Below, piece after piece: positions 40,490-48,567 of a stretch of 64,000 nt of DNA. The stretch spans positions 1 to 64,000 of the forward strand of contig CALZUQ010000008.1 in the NCBI GenBank assembly GCA_945829425.1. The letters run 5' to 3'. The notes under the pieces were generated by a model. The model did no database searches, was not told where the DNA came from, and saw only the letters and a list, made by a program, of their open reading frames with translations. Positions within the stretch are counted from its first letter, which is position 1, and the number at the start of each line of letters is the position of its first letter. The position numbers were made by a program, and so were the translations under genes. The DNA is from an uncultured bacterium (GTDB lineage: Bacteria; Bacteroidota; Bacteroidia; Bacteroidales; Bacteroidaceae).

Positions 40490-42508
40490 TCAAAAAGCTT
40501 CCATTATTAACTCCTCCTCCACTATATTAGGTAAAGTCACAGCAAGTCCTGGAGTGCGTTTCATTTCCCTCTCAATGCTTCTCATTGAACCTTCGTTACG
40601 TGCCCAGCATCGGCGTGCTATGCCGTTGTTCACGTCCCAGAACAGCATTTCTCTAATATGCCTCTCGCTTTCCTCGCTGCCGTCAATCACCATGCCGAAG
40701 CCTCCGTTAATTACTTCTCCCCAGCCTACGCCGCCACCGTTGTGTATTGACACCCATGTCGCACCGCGGAAAGCATCTCCTATCACGTTCTGCACCGCCA
40801 TGTCAGCACAGAATTGCGAACCGTCGTAGATATTGCTCGTCTCGCGGAACGGTGAGTCTGTACCTGACACATCATGATGATCCCTACCCAGTACCACGGG
40901 GCGGCTTATCTCGCCACAACGTATTGCATCGTTGAATGCTATTGCTATCTTCGTACGTCCCTCAGCATCTGCATAGAGTATGCGTGCCTGCGAACCTACG
41001 ACGAGGCGGTTCTTCCCCGCCTCCTTTATCCAATGTATATTGTCCGCCATCTGTCCTTTTATCTCCTCCGGTGCCGAGAGCATAATCTCCTCCATCACCT
41101 CTGCAGCTATTCTGTCTGTTACCTCAAGGTCCTTTGGGTCACCCGACGTACATACCCAACGGAACGGTCCGAAGCCGTAGTCGAAGAACATAGGTCCCAT
41201 GATGTCCTGAACATACGATGGGTATCTGAACCTGCCTTCTGTTGTCACGATATCTGCCCCAGCTCTCTTTGCCTGCAAGAGGAAAGCATTGCCATAGTCA
41301 AAGAAATACATTCCACGCGCTGTCAGCCTGTTTATAGCAGCCACCTGACGTCGCAGCGACTCCTGCACCTTATCACGGAACAACTTTGGCTCTTCCGCCA
41401 TCATCCTCTTCGACTCGTCAAGAGTCATGCCGACAGGGTAATACCCTCCTGCCCAAGGGTTATGCAGCGATGTCTGGTCGCTTCCGAGGTCTACGCAGAT
41501 TTCTTCCTCCGCCAGGCGTTCCCAGAGATCCACAACATTTCCGACATAGGCCATTGAGACCGTCCTCCTCTCTCCTACTGCCTTTCGTATTGCTATGGTT
41601 AGCTCGTCCAAGTCGTGGTGAATCTCGTCGACCCACCCCTGTTGATAACGTTTCTCTGCCGCCTTAGGGTTTATTTCAGCCACTACGCTCACTACCCCGG
41701 CTATATTTCCTGCCTTAGGTTGTGCCCCAGACATGCCGCCAAGCCCCGACGACACGAAGAGCATGCCATGGATATCCTTTCTCCCATTTCCATGCTCCTT
41801 CATCTGTTTCCTCGCTGCATTCAGCACGGTTATTGTTGTGCCGTGTACGATGCCCTGTGGTCCGATATACATATACGACCCTGCCGTCATCTGTCCGTAC
41901 TGACTCACGCCGAGTGCGTTCATACGCTCCCAATCGTCAGGCTTGGAATAGTTTGGTATCACCATTCCGTTCGTCACCACCACACGCGGGGCGTTATGGT
42001 GAGAAGGGAAGAGTCCAAGAGGGTGTCCGGAATACATCACGAGTGTCTGTTCGTCTGTCATCTCGCTTAGATATTTCATCACAAGACGGTATTGCGCCCA
42101 ATTTTGGAATATCGCCCCGTTGCCTCCGTATATGATCAGCTCATGAGGATGCTGCGCCACCGCGGGATCAAGGTTATTCTGTATCATAAGCATTATCGCC
42201 GCAGCCTGTTCGGAACGATGAGGGTATTCGTCTATGCTACGTGCATAGATATCATAGTCAGGACGATAGCGGTACATATAAATCCTACCATAGTCCTCAA
42301 GTTCCTTAGCAAACTCCGCAGCCAGTGTCTTATGCAGTGACTGAGGGAAATACCTCAGTGCATTACGCAGTGCAAGCCTTTTCTCCTCTTTGGTGAGTAT
42401 ATCCTTCCTTTTTGGAGCGTGGTTTATCTCCTTATCATATTTTTTCTCCTTTGGCAGTACGTCCGTTATCCCCGCCCGTATCTCTGCCTGAAATTCTTCT
42501 CTTGTCAT
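40490..42508 (-). CDS. hutU: urocanate hydratase
   Basis: 672 residues, the long form common in Bacteroidota (other bacteria about 555). Conserved blocks include YGGNGAIFQNWAQYRLVMKY, VTNGMVIPNYSKPDDWERMN, the NAD-binding SSGLGGMSGAQPKAGNIAGV and SDQTSLHNPWAGGYYPVGM. It hydrates urocanate to imidazolone propionate using NAD as electrophile. It is 25 bases downstream of ftcD. Confidence 0.93.
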   Translation of the reverse strand: MTREEFQAEIRAGITDVLPKEKKYDKEINHAPKRKDILTKEEKRLALRNALRYFPQSLHKTLAAEFAKELEDYGRIYMYRYRPDYDIYARSIDEYPHRSEQAAAIMLMIQNNLDPAVAQHPHELIIYGGNGAIFQNWAQYRLVMKYLSEMTDEQTLVMYSGHPLGLFPSHHNAPRVVVTNGMVIPNYSKPDDWERMNALGVSQYGQMTAGSYMYIGPQGIVHGTTITVLNAARKQMKEHGNGRKDIHGMLFVSSGLGGMSGAQPKAGNIAGVVSVVAEINPKAAEKRYQQGWVDEIHHDLDELTIAIRKAVGERRTVSMAYVGNVVDLWERLAEEEICVDLGSDQTSLHNPWAGGYYPVGMTLDESKRMMAEEPKLFRDKVQESLRRQVAAINRLTARGMYFFDYGNAFLLQAKRAGADIVTTEGRFRYPSYVQDIMGPMFFDYGFGPFRWVCTSGDPKDLEVTDRIAAEVMEEIMLSAPEEIKGQMADNIHWIKEAGKNRLVVGSQARILYADAEGRTKIAIAFNDAIRCGEISRPVVLGRDHHDVSGTDSPFRETSNIYDGSQFCADMAVQNVIGDAFRGATWVSIHNGGGVGWGEVINGGFGMVIDGSEESERHIREMLFWDVNNGIARRCWARNEGSMRSIEREMKRTPGLAVTLPNIVEEELIMEAF

Positions 42509-42533
42509 TGTTCTCTCATGTTTTGTTTACAGT

Positions 42534-44237
42534 TTATGCCAACATCTCATCCACCATTCCCAGTATTTTCCTTTCCTCTTTTTCCGCTGCGTTAATAATT
42601 TTCTCAGCTTCCGTTTTCAGTTCTAATGCTTTCGCCTTGTCCTTCAGTGCCGCAGCGTTTATCTTCACGTTCAGTCCTGCTCCTATTACCGCCGCGCGTG
42701 CTGCGAGAGCACCTACCCCAGCGTCAGAGACACTGTTCGGATTACCTTTCTCTACCATTGCCTGACACAATGCAAAGACCCTCATTGAGCACCGCATAGT
42801 CTTCAGCGGCACCTCTGCCGCGAAGAGCGTAGCCTCCTGGATAGCTTTCGAACGTACCACCTTCTCTTCTTCCGTACCCTTCGGCATTCCGAACGCCTCC
42901 ATAATGCGATTAAACGCCGCAGTATCTTCGTCTACGAGTTGTAGCAGTTCTTGCTCCAACTCCATGCCCTCTTCGGCATACTCACTGAATTCGCAGCATC
43001 TGTCATCCCATCCGGGCTTATGCGAGGAGAGATTTGCCACCATAGAGCCCAATGCGGCTCCTAAAGCTCCCATATACGCAGATACGGACCCACCTCCCGG
43101 TGCAGGTGACTCACGTGCCGTCTCGTCGGCGAAGCCTTTCACCGTCAGTGCCGTAAGCTTTCCGCCCTTACTCTCGTCAATTAGATATTCCACGACCTTT
43201 TCCTTAGCTATGAAAGGTTTCAGGTCGTCCAGCCCCATTGATTTCACAGCTATCTTCACTATGTCCTCCTTTGGAATACCTGTTGAACGGTTCTGCTTAC
43301 GGAGGAAATGCCTCCCTGCTTCGAGAAGGGTACGCTCCGGCACAAGACCCACAATCTCCGTTCCTGTAACGCGCAGCCCTCTGTTATATGCGCAGCGGCA
43401 TACCTCGTCGAAAGCTATGTGCAGTGGCGTAACGTTGATATCGGTGATGTTCATAGACACCTGAGCTATGCCGTATTCCTCAATATACCATCCAATAGCC
43501 TTTGTAGCCTTCAGTGTTCCGGGCAGCATTACCACATTACCCGCCTTGTCAGTAATAGGCTTACCCGTCACGCAGTTTCCCTCACGCTTCGGCCTTCCCT
43601 TTTCTCTTACGTCGAAAGCTATAGCGTTGGCACGGCGTGTCGACGTAGTATTGAGGTTGAAATTCACTGCTATGAGGAAGTCACGCGCACCTACCGCTGT
43701 ACATCCCGTGCGTGCTATTCCTTCGTCGTAGGGACGCGCGCCGAAATCCGGAGCTTTTGAGGCTGTTGCGAGTTTCTCGGGCAGTGCCTCATATTCTCCC
43801 TCACGGCATACGGCGAGGTTTTTCCTCTCTGGCGTAAAGGCAGCCGCTTCATAACAATAACATGGTATAGACAATTCCACTGCTATGCGCTCTGCAAGTT
43901 TCCTTGACAGTGCAGCACATTCTTCAAGCGTTATACCACTTACGGGGACAAGTGGCAGCACGTCTGTTGCTCCCATGCGAGGATGGGCACCGTGATGACG
44001 GCGCATGTCTATCACCTCTCCGGCTTTCCTTACAGCTTGAAACGCCGCTTCCACGACATCCTCCGGTTCGCCTACAAAGGTAACAACTGTTCGGTTCGTA
44101 GCTTCCCCAGGGTCTACGTCGAGGAGCTTCACACCTTCACATCGTTCTATGACATTGGTAATCTGGCGTATCACGCCCATGTCTCGTCCCTCACTGAAAT
44201 TAGGAACGCACTCTATAATTTTTCTTTTGTTGGACAT
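42534..44237 (-). CDS. ftcD: fused glutamate formimidoyltransferase / formimidoyl-THF cyclodeaminase
   Basis: 567 residues with two enzymes in one chain. The N-terminal formiminotransferase (about 1-330; IIECVPNFSEGRD, HHGAHPRMGATDVLPLVP) moves the formimino group from formiminoglutamate to tetrahydrofolate; the C-terminal cyclodeaminase (about 345-567; ARESPAPGGGSVSAYMGALG) closes the ring to methenyl-THF and releases ammonia. It completes the hut pathway and is its first gene here. Bifunctional FTCD is otherwise best known from animals. Confidence 0.95.
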   Translation of the reverse strand: MSNKRKIIECVPNFSEGRDMGVIRQITNVIERCEGVKLLDVDPGEATNRTVVTFVGEPEDVVEAAFQAVRKAGEVIDMRRHHGAHPRMGATDVLPLVPVSGITLEECAALSRKLAERIAVELSIPCYCYEAAAFTPERKNLAVCREGEYEALPEKLATASKAPDFGARPYDEGIARTGCTAVGARDFLIAVNFNLNTTSTRRANAIAFDVREKGRPKREGNCVTGKPITDKAGNVVMLPGTLKATKAIGWYIEEYGIAQVSMNITDINVTPLHIAFDEVCRCAYNRGLRVTGTEIVGLVPERTLLEAGRHFLRKQNRSTGIPKEDIVKIAVKSMGLDDLKPFIAKEKVVEYLIDESKGGKLTALTVKGFADETARESPAPGGGSVSAYMGALGAALGSMVANLSSHKPGWDDRCCEFSEYAEEGMELEQELLQLVDEDTAAFNRIMEAFGMPKGTEEEKVVRSKAIQEATLFAAEVPLKTMRCSMRVFALCQAMVEKGNPNSVSDAGVGALAARAAVIGAGLNVKINAAALKDKAKALELKTEAEKIINAAEKEERKILGMVDEMLA

Positions 44238-44424
44238 AGTTTTTTAGGTATTATTTGGTGCATTCTATAAAATACCACTGTAAAAATGAACAACATTTTA
44301 CAAGTTACGTTTTGTCGTCATTTTATTTTTGGTTGGCTCATATTGCCAATCTCATCAGTCGTGTAGCTCAATACACTCATTTTTCTACTGCCAATCTTTT
44401 CGCAACCAAGATCCCAAAATCGGA

Positions 44425-44432
44425 CAAAGCTA
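44425..44432 (-). promoter_or_regulatory. candidate -7 element for the hut genes
   Basis: Minus-strand TAGCTTTG matches TAnnTTTG, 188 bases upstream of the ftcD start. A -33 TTTG at the proper spacing is not visible, so the call is tentative. Confidence 0.3.
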
Positions 44433-44486
44433 ATTTATATTGAACCCACCATTTTTTTTAAGGTGTATCTTTAAGGTAGTAGTCAG

Positions 44487-44555
44487 TTAATCCAAACGTT
44501 TTTCTTTTAGGCTGCCGTTTATCCCAAGCGGGGTTTTATAAAATTTGGCCATCAT
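44487..44555 (-). CDS. 22-residue peptide ORF coupled to the PqqD-like gene
   Basis: The ATG at 44555-44553 overlaps the TAA of the PqqD-like gene (TAATG). The frame reads MMAKFYKTPLGINGSLKEK plus three residues and stops at 44487. Y-x-x-P followed by L and a G-S-L stretch resembles leader peptides bound by PqqD-like RiPP recognition proteins in lasso-type clusters (YxxPxL...G). As read, the peptide ends before any core. One extra A in the A5 run at the GAAAAACG site (minus strand, about 44498-44503) would turn KEKRLD into KEKTFG and add ten codons, ending DTP. The ORF is visible; the precursor role is inference. Confidence 0.5.
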   Translation of the reverse strand: MMAKFYKTPLGINGSLKEKRLD

Positions 44556-44821
44556 TATTCCTCGATGATGCCCATCTTCTTCCAGTCACTAACAATTTTT
44601 GTCACGTCATGACGTGCTTTCTCTGTGTCAACATTATATTCCTCACAAAGTTCTTCTACAAGACCATTGACGTGGAAATCGCCCTCGGCATGTTCCCAAA
44701 GCCATGCCGCTGTCTCGTTCATGCTGATCATCTTACCGAAGTCAAGGGCGTTGAGTCCTTCACCTATTATAACTTTCTCTCCACATACGTCGCGGAGAAT
44801 GAATCCTTCTTTTTTCTTCAT
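44555..44821 (-). CDS. PqqD-like peptide-binding (RRE) protein
   Basis: 88 residues of the PqqD family: GEKVIIGEGLNALDFGKMIS, MNETAAWLWEHAEGDFHVNG and LVEELCEEYNVDTEKARHDV are the three family blocks. PqqD-type winged-helix domains bind leader peptides and present them to modifying enzymes. No radical-SAM enzyme or pqq gene is nearby; its companions are an S26-type peptidase, an HprK-like kinase and the 22-residue ORF. A 14-bp tandem repeat lies just upstream. Confidence 0.85.
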   Translation of the reverse strand: MKKKEGFILRDVCGEKVIIGEGLNALDFGKMISMNETAAWLWEHAEGDFHVNGLVEELCEEYNVDTEKARHDVTKIVSDWKKMGIIEE

Positions 44822-44843
44822 AATCAGGTGTATAATATAACAT

Positions 44844-44889
44844 TTATAATGAATGCATTATAATGAATGCATTTATGCAGATTCTGCAT
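44844..44889. repeat. 14-bp tandem repeat and palindrome upstream of the PqqD-like gene
   Basis: TTATAATGAATGCATT occurs twice with a 14-base step (44844-44859 and 44858-44873), followed by the palindrome ATGCAGATTCTGCAT (44875-44889). They lie 23-68 bases upstream of the PqqD-like start in the 150-base gap after the peptidase gene, where they could control an internal promoter. Confidence 0.7.
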
Positions 44890-44972
44890 GTAACTATGAG
44901 TGTAAATACTCCCGACCTGCTTTTTTCAATAGCACTGATTGTACATAGCAGGCAGTGCGAGGATTATCGGAC

Positions 44973-45422
44973 TCATGAAAATATACGATATATAAATAGT
45001 AAATATCTTCTTACAGGAAGAAGCAGAAGCCACAGTCGTGATGCAGCCTTCCGCCAAGGCGTGTAGAGATTGCATGCCTTGCCGTCGGTTCCGACATAAT
45101 GAGTCGCGAGAGCAATAATGTCCTCCTTACGGCAGTACTCTCTGCCATGAATGTTACCGTCGCCCATGAGCGTCACCTTGTCTCCCTTGATGTCAAGGAT
45201 GCGGTGTATGACATACCTCCGGTTCTCCACCCAAGCAAGTACTATGTCTCCACGACGTGGGGGCAATGCCTTACAGAGGATAACACTCTCCTTTCCGCCT
45301 ATTATGAAAGGCAGCATGCTTCTGCCCGCTACGGGCAGCGTGACGCATATCCCTTCCGCTGCAATACGTGCCGCCTCTTTTATGATGTCTATGTCGGAAA
45401 TATTGTCTTTAAGTCTTGGCAT
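44973..45422 (-). CDS. S24/S26-type signal peptidase-like protein
   Basis: 149 residues. GRSMLPFIIGG places the nucleophile Ser35, followed by RRGDIVLAW and RRYVIHRILDIKGD, with His73 where bacterial signal peptidase I has its Lys, and LMGDGN (Asp88). A Ser-His arrangement is that of the SipW/ER class. A hydrophobic C-terminus (about 128-149, LWLLLLPVRRYLLFIYRIF) could anchor it. In this cluster a peptidase could trim or release a small product. Confidence 0.75.
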   Translation of the reverse strand: MPRLKDNISDIDIIKEAARIAAEGICVTLPVAGRSMLPFIIGGKESVILCKALPPRRGDIVLAWVENRRYVIHRILDIKGDKVTLMGDGNIHGREYCRKEDIIALATHYVGTDGKACNLYTPWRKAASRLWLLLLPVRRYLLFIYRIFS

Positions 45423-45469
45423 ATCGTTACGTTAATATGAACTTATGGAGTTCTTTCTCTTCCAGTGTA

Positions 45470-46354
45470 TCACTCTTGGCAGCACACCGCATTGCGGCAG
45501 GTCAGTGCTGCCTCTGCGTCAGGCAGACAGTCAAGATGCCATAGCGAAGACTTTTTCAGCACGAGGTTCAGAGTGGAGTGCAGCCCGTCTGCAACTCTCT
45601 TCTCCCACCTCTTGCCTGATACGCTTTCTGAGAGAATGACATACGCCTTTATGCCTTTCACCCTTCGTATCCTGTTCTCCGTAGCTTGTGCGAGGTGTAT
45701 TATAGCGCCGAGAGGATATGCCACATTCTTATAGCAAGGTGTCTTGCCGCTCCACGGCGTACCGTACACAGTTATCGTGCCGTCAGTATTACAGCGCAGA
45801 GCAGGGTTGTCATCGTTTATCAGCTGCGTGTCGTCAATATTTTCCAGCCATAACTTTGAATGTGTGCTTTTCCCCGTTCCGCTGGGTCCGAGGAACATGT
45901 AAGCAATACCGCCATGACATACTGTGGAGGAATGGAAGAGCAATGTGCCTTTCCCTGCTGTCGACAAGGCGAATAACACCATCATGGCATTGTCAATGGC
46001 AGAATGGGCATATCTTCCCTTAAAGGTTAGCAATGCCCTGGAATAGTCTTGGCTGCATATCAAACATCCAGACGTGACAGTATGCCAACGGAATAGAAAC
46101 GCCGGTGACGTGCCTACACTCCCACATACTATCTCTGTGGCTTCGTCATCCTGACACCATTCTTCGGAAAACCCCTCTATTGTCGTAGGCCCTTCGTTAA
46201 CCTTCAGTTCGAAGGCCAATGCTGAAGAGACAGCCTCCGAGTTGTCTTCTGCGACCTCAAAAGGTGTGTAGTTTCTCATCTTGCGTAGCAGAGCGTCGTC
46301 GATGGTCAGAGCTATGCGATGTGAGGCGATGTCGTAATATTTCGTTATCGTCAT
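45470..46354 (-). CDS. HprK-like serine kinase (PEP carboxykinase fold)
   Basis: 294 residues. Walker A GPSGTGKST is at 156-164, followed by LINDDNPAL (178-186) and YGTPWSGK (197-204), the pattern of HPr kinase-related proteins found in lasso-peptide and similar clusters. The N-terminal 130 residues are less conserved. It lacks the HPr-binding features of true HprK and no HPr gene is near. In related clusters such kinases phosphorylate a serine in the precursor. First gene of the four-gene set; 47 bases before the peptidase. Confidence 0.75.
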   Translation of the reverse strand: MTITKYYDIASHRIALTIDDALLRKMRNYTPFEVAEDNSEAVSSALAFELKVNEGPTTIEGFSEEWCQDDEATEIVCGSVGTSPAFLFRWHTVTSGCLICSQDYSRALLTFKGRYAHSAIDNAMMVLFALSTAGKGTLLFHSSTVCHGGIAYMFLGPSGTGKSTHSKLWLENIDDTQLINDDNPALRCNTDGTITVYGTPWSGKTPCYKNVAYPLGAIIHLAQATENRIRRVKGIKAYVILSESVSGKRWEKRVADGLHSTLNLVLKKSSLWHLDCLPDAEAALTCRNAVCCQE

Positions 46355-46509
46355 GACATATATATTGTGAGAGGTAATTTAGGGGTGTGGGCAGAATACT
46401 GATAGGATATTACCCGTTAATCCAATTACCCGGTTGGATATTTTAAATTCCAGTTATCGCCTGAAAAAAATTCATTAATTCTAATCAGTAGAATAATCAT
46501 CAGAGTGAA

Positions 46510-46980
46510 TTAATCGTCGGTATCGTCAATGGCAAGAGGTCTGTTGAACGTGGCATTGAACGATATTATCGTCTCGGACCGTGAAAGCCCGAGAGGCTGA
46601 AGCTTATCGTGAATGATGTTCAGAAGGTGGTGGTTGTTCTTGGCGTAAAGCTTTATGAACATGTCGAAGCCTCCCGTTGTATAGTGACACTCCACGACTT
46701 CCGGAATATGCTTCAACGCCTCACGTACATCGTCGAACTTCGAAGGGTCTTTGAGATACAGTCCTATGAAGGCGCATGTCTCATAGCCTATTTTCTCTGG
46801 ATCAACGATAAACTGCGAGCCACGTATAATGCCCAATGCCGCCAGTTTCTGTACGCGCTGGTGTATGGCTGCTCCACTAACATTACACGCCTTTGCAACC
46901 TCAAGGAAAGGTATGCGTGCGTCTTGGGTTATCAACTTCAGGATTTTTCTGTCAAGATGGTCTAAGGAATATTTTGCCAT
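46510..46980 (-). CDS. Lrp/AsnC-family regulator
   Basis: 156 residues from ATG 46980 (MAKYSLDHLDRKILKLITQD); the reading from 47031 adds a non-conserved lead. HTH: FLEVAKACNVSGAAIHQRVQKL; the C-terminal RAM domain (about 70-150, GLYLKDPSKFDDVREALKHI, YTTGGFDMFIKLYAKN) senses amino acids or mediates oligomerisation. Its targets are not evident. It is 155 bases upstream of the HprK-like gene in the same direction, so control of that cluster is possible. Confidence 0.88.
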   Translation of the reverse strand: MAKYSLDHLDRKILKLITQDARIPFLEVAKACNVSGAAIHQRVQKLAALGIIRGSQFIVDPEKIGYETCAFIGLYLKDPSKFDDVREALKHIPEVVECHYTTGGFDMFIKLYAKNNHHLLNIIHDKLQPLGLSRSETIISFNATFNRPLAIDDTDD

Positions 46981-47074
46981 GATGAATAAAGGATATGGTT
47001 TGGATAAATTAATGTCTAAGGTGTGTGGCAAGGTAAATGGCGTAATGCTCGTTTTTTGGACTTAACTGCTTGTC

Positions 47075-47542
47075 TTAACGGTTTGTAAACACTTCCTCCT
47101 TTACATTCTGCCCTGTTGCAGAGTAGTTGACGTGAAGCACATTGATTTTCTGCAGTATTGTCTTTATTTCAGCTATAACACCTATGGGCACATCGCGGTC
47201 AGCTTTCAGTGCTACAGTAAACTCGTCGCGCTCAACATCTGCCATCATGTTCCGCTCATCAAGCAGCACTTTAGCGAGATTCTCTTCGTCTGTCAGCGTG
47301 TTGTCCACCTGTATAGACACCTTGCCGTCAGAAGATTTGCCGACATAGATAGTCACCGTGGCGTGTTTTTTTTGAAACTGTTGCAGCTGCTCCCCTTCTG
47401 GTACTGTCACCTGAACCTTTACGTCGTTCTGACGCATGTGGGTGACAATCATAAAGAAGAACAATACTGTGAACACCAAGTCGGGTAACGCCGAGGTATT
47501 CAGCTGTGGTATTTTTTTTTCCCTTTTGTGCTTCAGTTTCAT
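47075..47542 (-). CDS. ExbD/TolR-type biopolymer transport protein 2
   Basis: 155 residues: basic lead (MKLKHKREKKIPQLNTSALP), then a membrane helix with the proton-path Asp (LPDLVFTVLFFFMIV, Asp21) and a periplasmic domain to the end. With ExbB it converts proton flow into force for outer-membrane transporters. Second of two ExbD paralogues in tandem. Confidence 0.88.
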   Translation of the reverse strand: MKLKHKREKKIPQLNTSALPDLVFTVLFFFMIVTHMRQNDVKVQVTVPEGEQLQQFQKKHATVTIYVGKSSDGKVSIQVDNTLTDEENLAKVLLDERNMMADVERDEFTVALKADRDVPIGVIAEIKTILQKINVLHVNYSATGQNVKEEVFTNR

Positions 47543-47620
47543 AGTTGATGTTTTTACAGGTCATTGTAATTCGATGGTGCTCATTATGACAAGGTGCAGT
47601 TCTACGCATTTTTTTCGAAA

Positions 47621-48151
47621 TCATTCGACATCAGTAAACTCTTCGCTGACACGTTGCGGTATGGCTTTCTGTATTATCGTCTGCTGCTCATCGTTGCAGT
47701 TTGAGAACGTCTTGTGGTAACGTCTGACAGCTTCTTCGTCGCGCAGTGTCTTGTAAGTTCTTGATATTATGTTCTGCAACATGAAATACTTGCTGTACGT
47801 AGCGTTCTTGTCTGCCTTGACCTCTATGACATGCTTCTCACGTACATTTGCCACAAAGCTTTTCATCCTCGTCATGATCTCCCTCTCCGAGCATAGTGTG
47901 TCGTTGAGCAGGAAGGTATTCTCTTTTGTTATGCTGACAGAGAAGACATCCTTCCGGTCTATGTCTGTTGCTGCAAGTTCTTTCTTCTCTTCCTTGGGCG
48001 GCATGTTGTGGCGCAGCCCTTTGTCAGTGTCCATTGACGAGGTGACGAGGAAAAATATGAGGAGGATAAACGACATGTCAGCTGTCGACGTGGTATTTAT
48101 GGCTGTCAAGCGCCGGTGTGTCTGCCTTCTCCTGCTGTTGCTAAGTCTCAT
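47621..48151 (-). CDS. ExbD/TolR-type biopolymer transport protein 1
   Basis: 176 residues: RRRQTHRRLTAINTTSTADM then FILLIFFLVTSS is the ExbD membrane segment with the functional Asp25 at its start; the periplasmic part ends SEEFTDVE. It differs clearly from the second copy, so the two are old duplicates. It overlaps the upstream membrane protein gene by 4 bases and is probably co-transcribed with exbB. Confidence 0.88.
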   Translation of the reverse strand: MRLSNSRRRQTHRRLTAINTTSTADMSFILLIFFLVTSSMDTDKGLRHNMPPKEEKKELAATDIDRKDVFSVSITKENTFLLNDTLCSEREIMTRMKSFVANVREKHVIEVKADKNATYSKYFMLQNIISRTYKTLRDEEAVRRYHKTFSNCNDEQQTIIQKAIPQRVSEEFTDVE

Positions 48152-48567
48152 GGTTCACCTCTCTTTCTGTTCTTCCCATGGCGACCTTTGAAATGGAGAA
48201 GTGATGTAAGGAGCTCTTTGGGTTTTCCTATCATTACAGCTCCCGCTATCGTCGCCACAATAGCAAGTGCCAAGACAAACAATCCGGTTGTTACAAACAT
48301 GTTCGTGATACGCAGCCAGATTTCCGATACATTACCATCGCCGCCAGTATCTTTTGAAGCTGTCCATGTGAGGAAGAACGTCGATGCGAGAAGTGTCAGC
48401 ACAATGATGTTCACCGTGACATTTATCTTTGTTACCGGAATGCCATTTTTCGTGCCCGACATCTTCCCCGTAGTGCGGAGACGTTTTACCACCGACCACA
48501 GCGTAATCAACAGTATGCTGCCGAGAGTGAGGTATATCAGTATGATGATGATGTCAATCATGGTCAT
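48148..48567 (-). CDS. membrane protein of the exb cluster, unknown
   Basis: 139 residues with three predicted membrane helices (about 4-25, 49-68 and 88-112) and a basic C-terminus (FKGRHGKNRKRGEP). No family recognised. It overlaps exbB by 14 bases and exbD by 4, so it is tightly coupled and may be a structural partner of the ExbB/ExbD motor. Confidence 0.75.
   Translation of the reverse strand: MTMIDIIIILIYLTLGSILLITLWSVVKRLRTTGKMSGTKNGIPVTKINVTVNIIVLTLLASTFFLTWTASKDTGGDGNVSEIWLRITNMFVTTGLFVLALAIVATIAGAVMIGKPKELLTSLLHFKGRHGKNRKRGEP

Noticed and set aside
40874..41557. 227-codon plus-strand frame over hutU
   Set aside because: Antisense shadow of hutU with no plausible protein features.
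44238..46980. Complete lasso peptide cluster
   Set aside because: No AsnB-like cyclase or transglutaminase-like protease occurs in the window, and the peptide as read has no core, so only a leader-like ORF is claimed.
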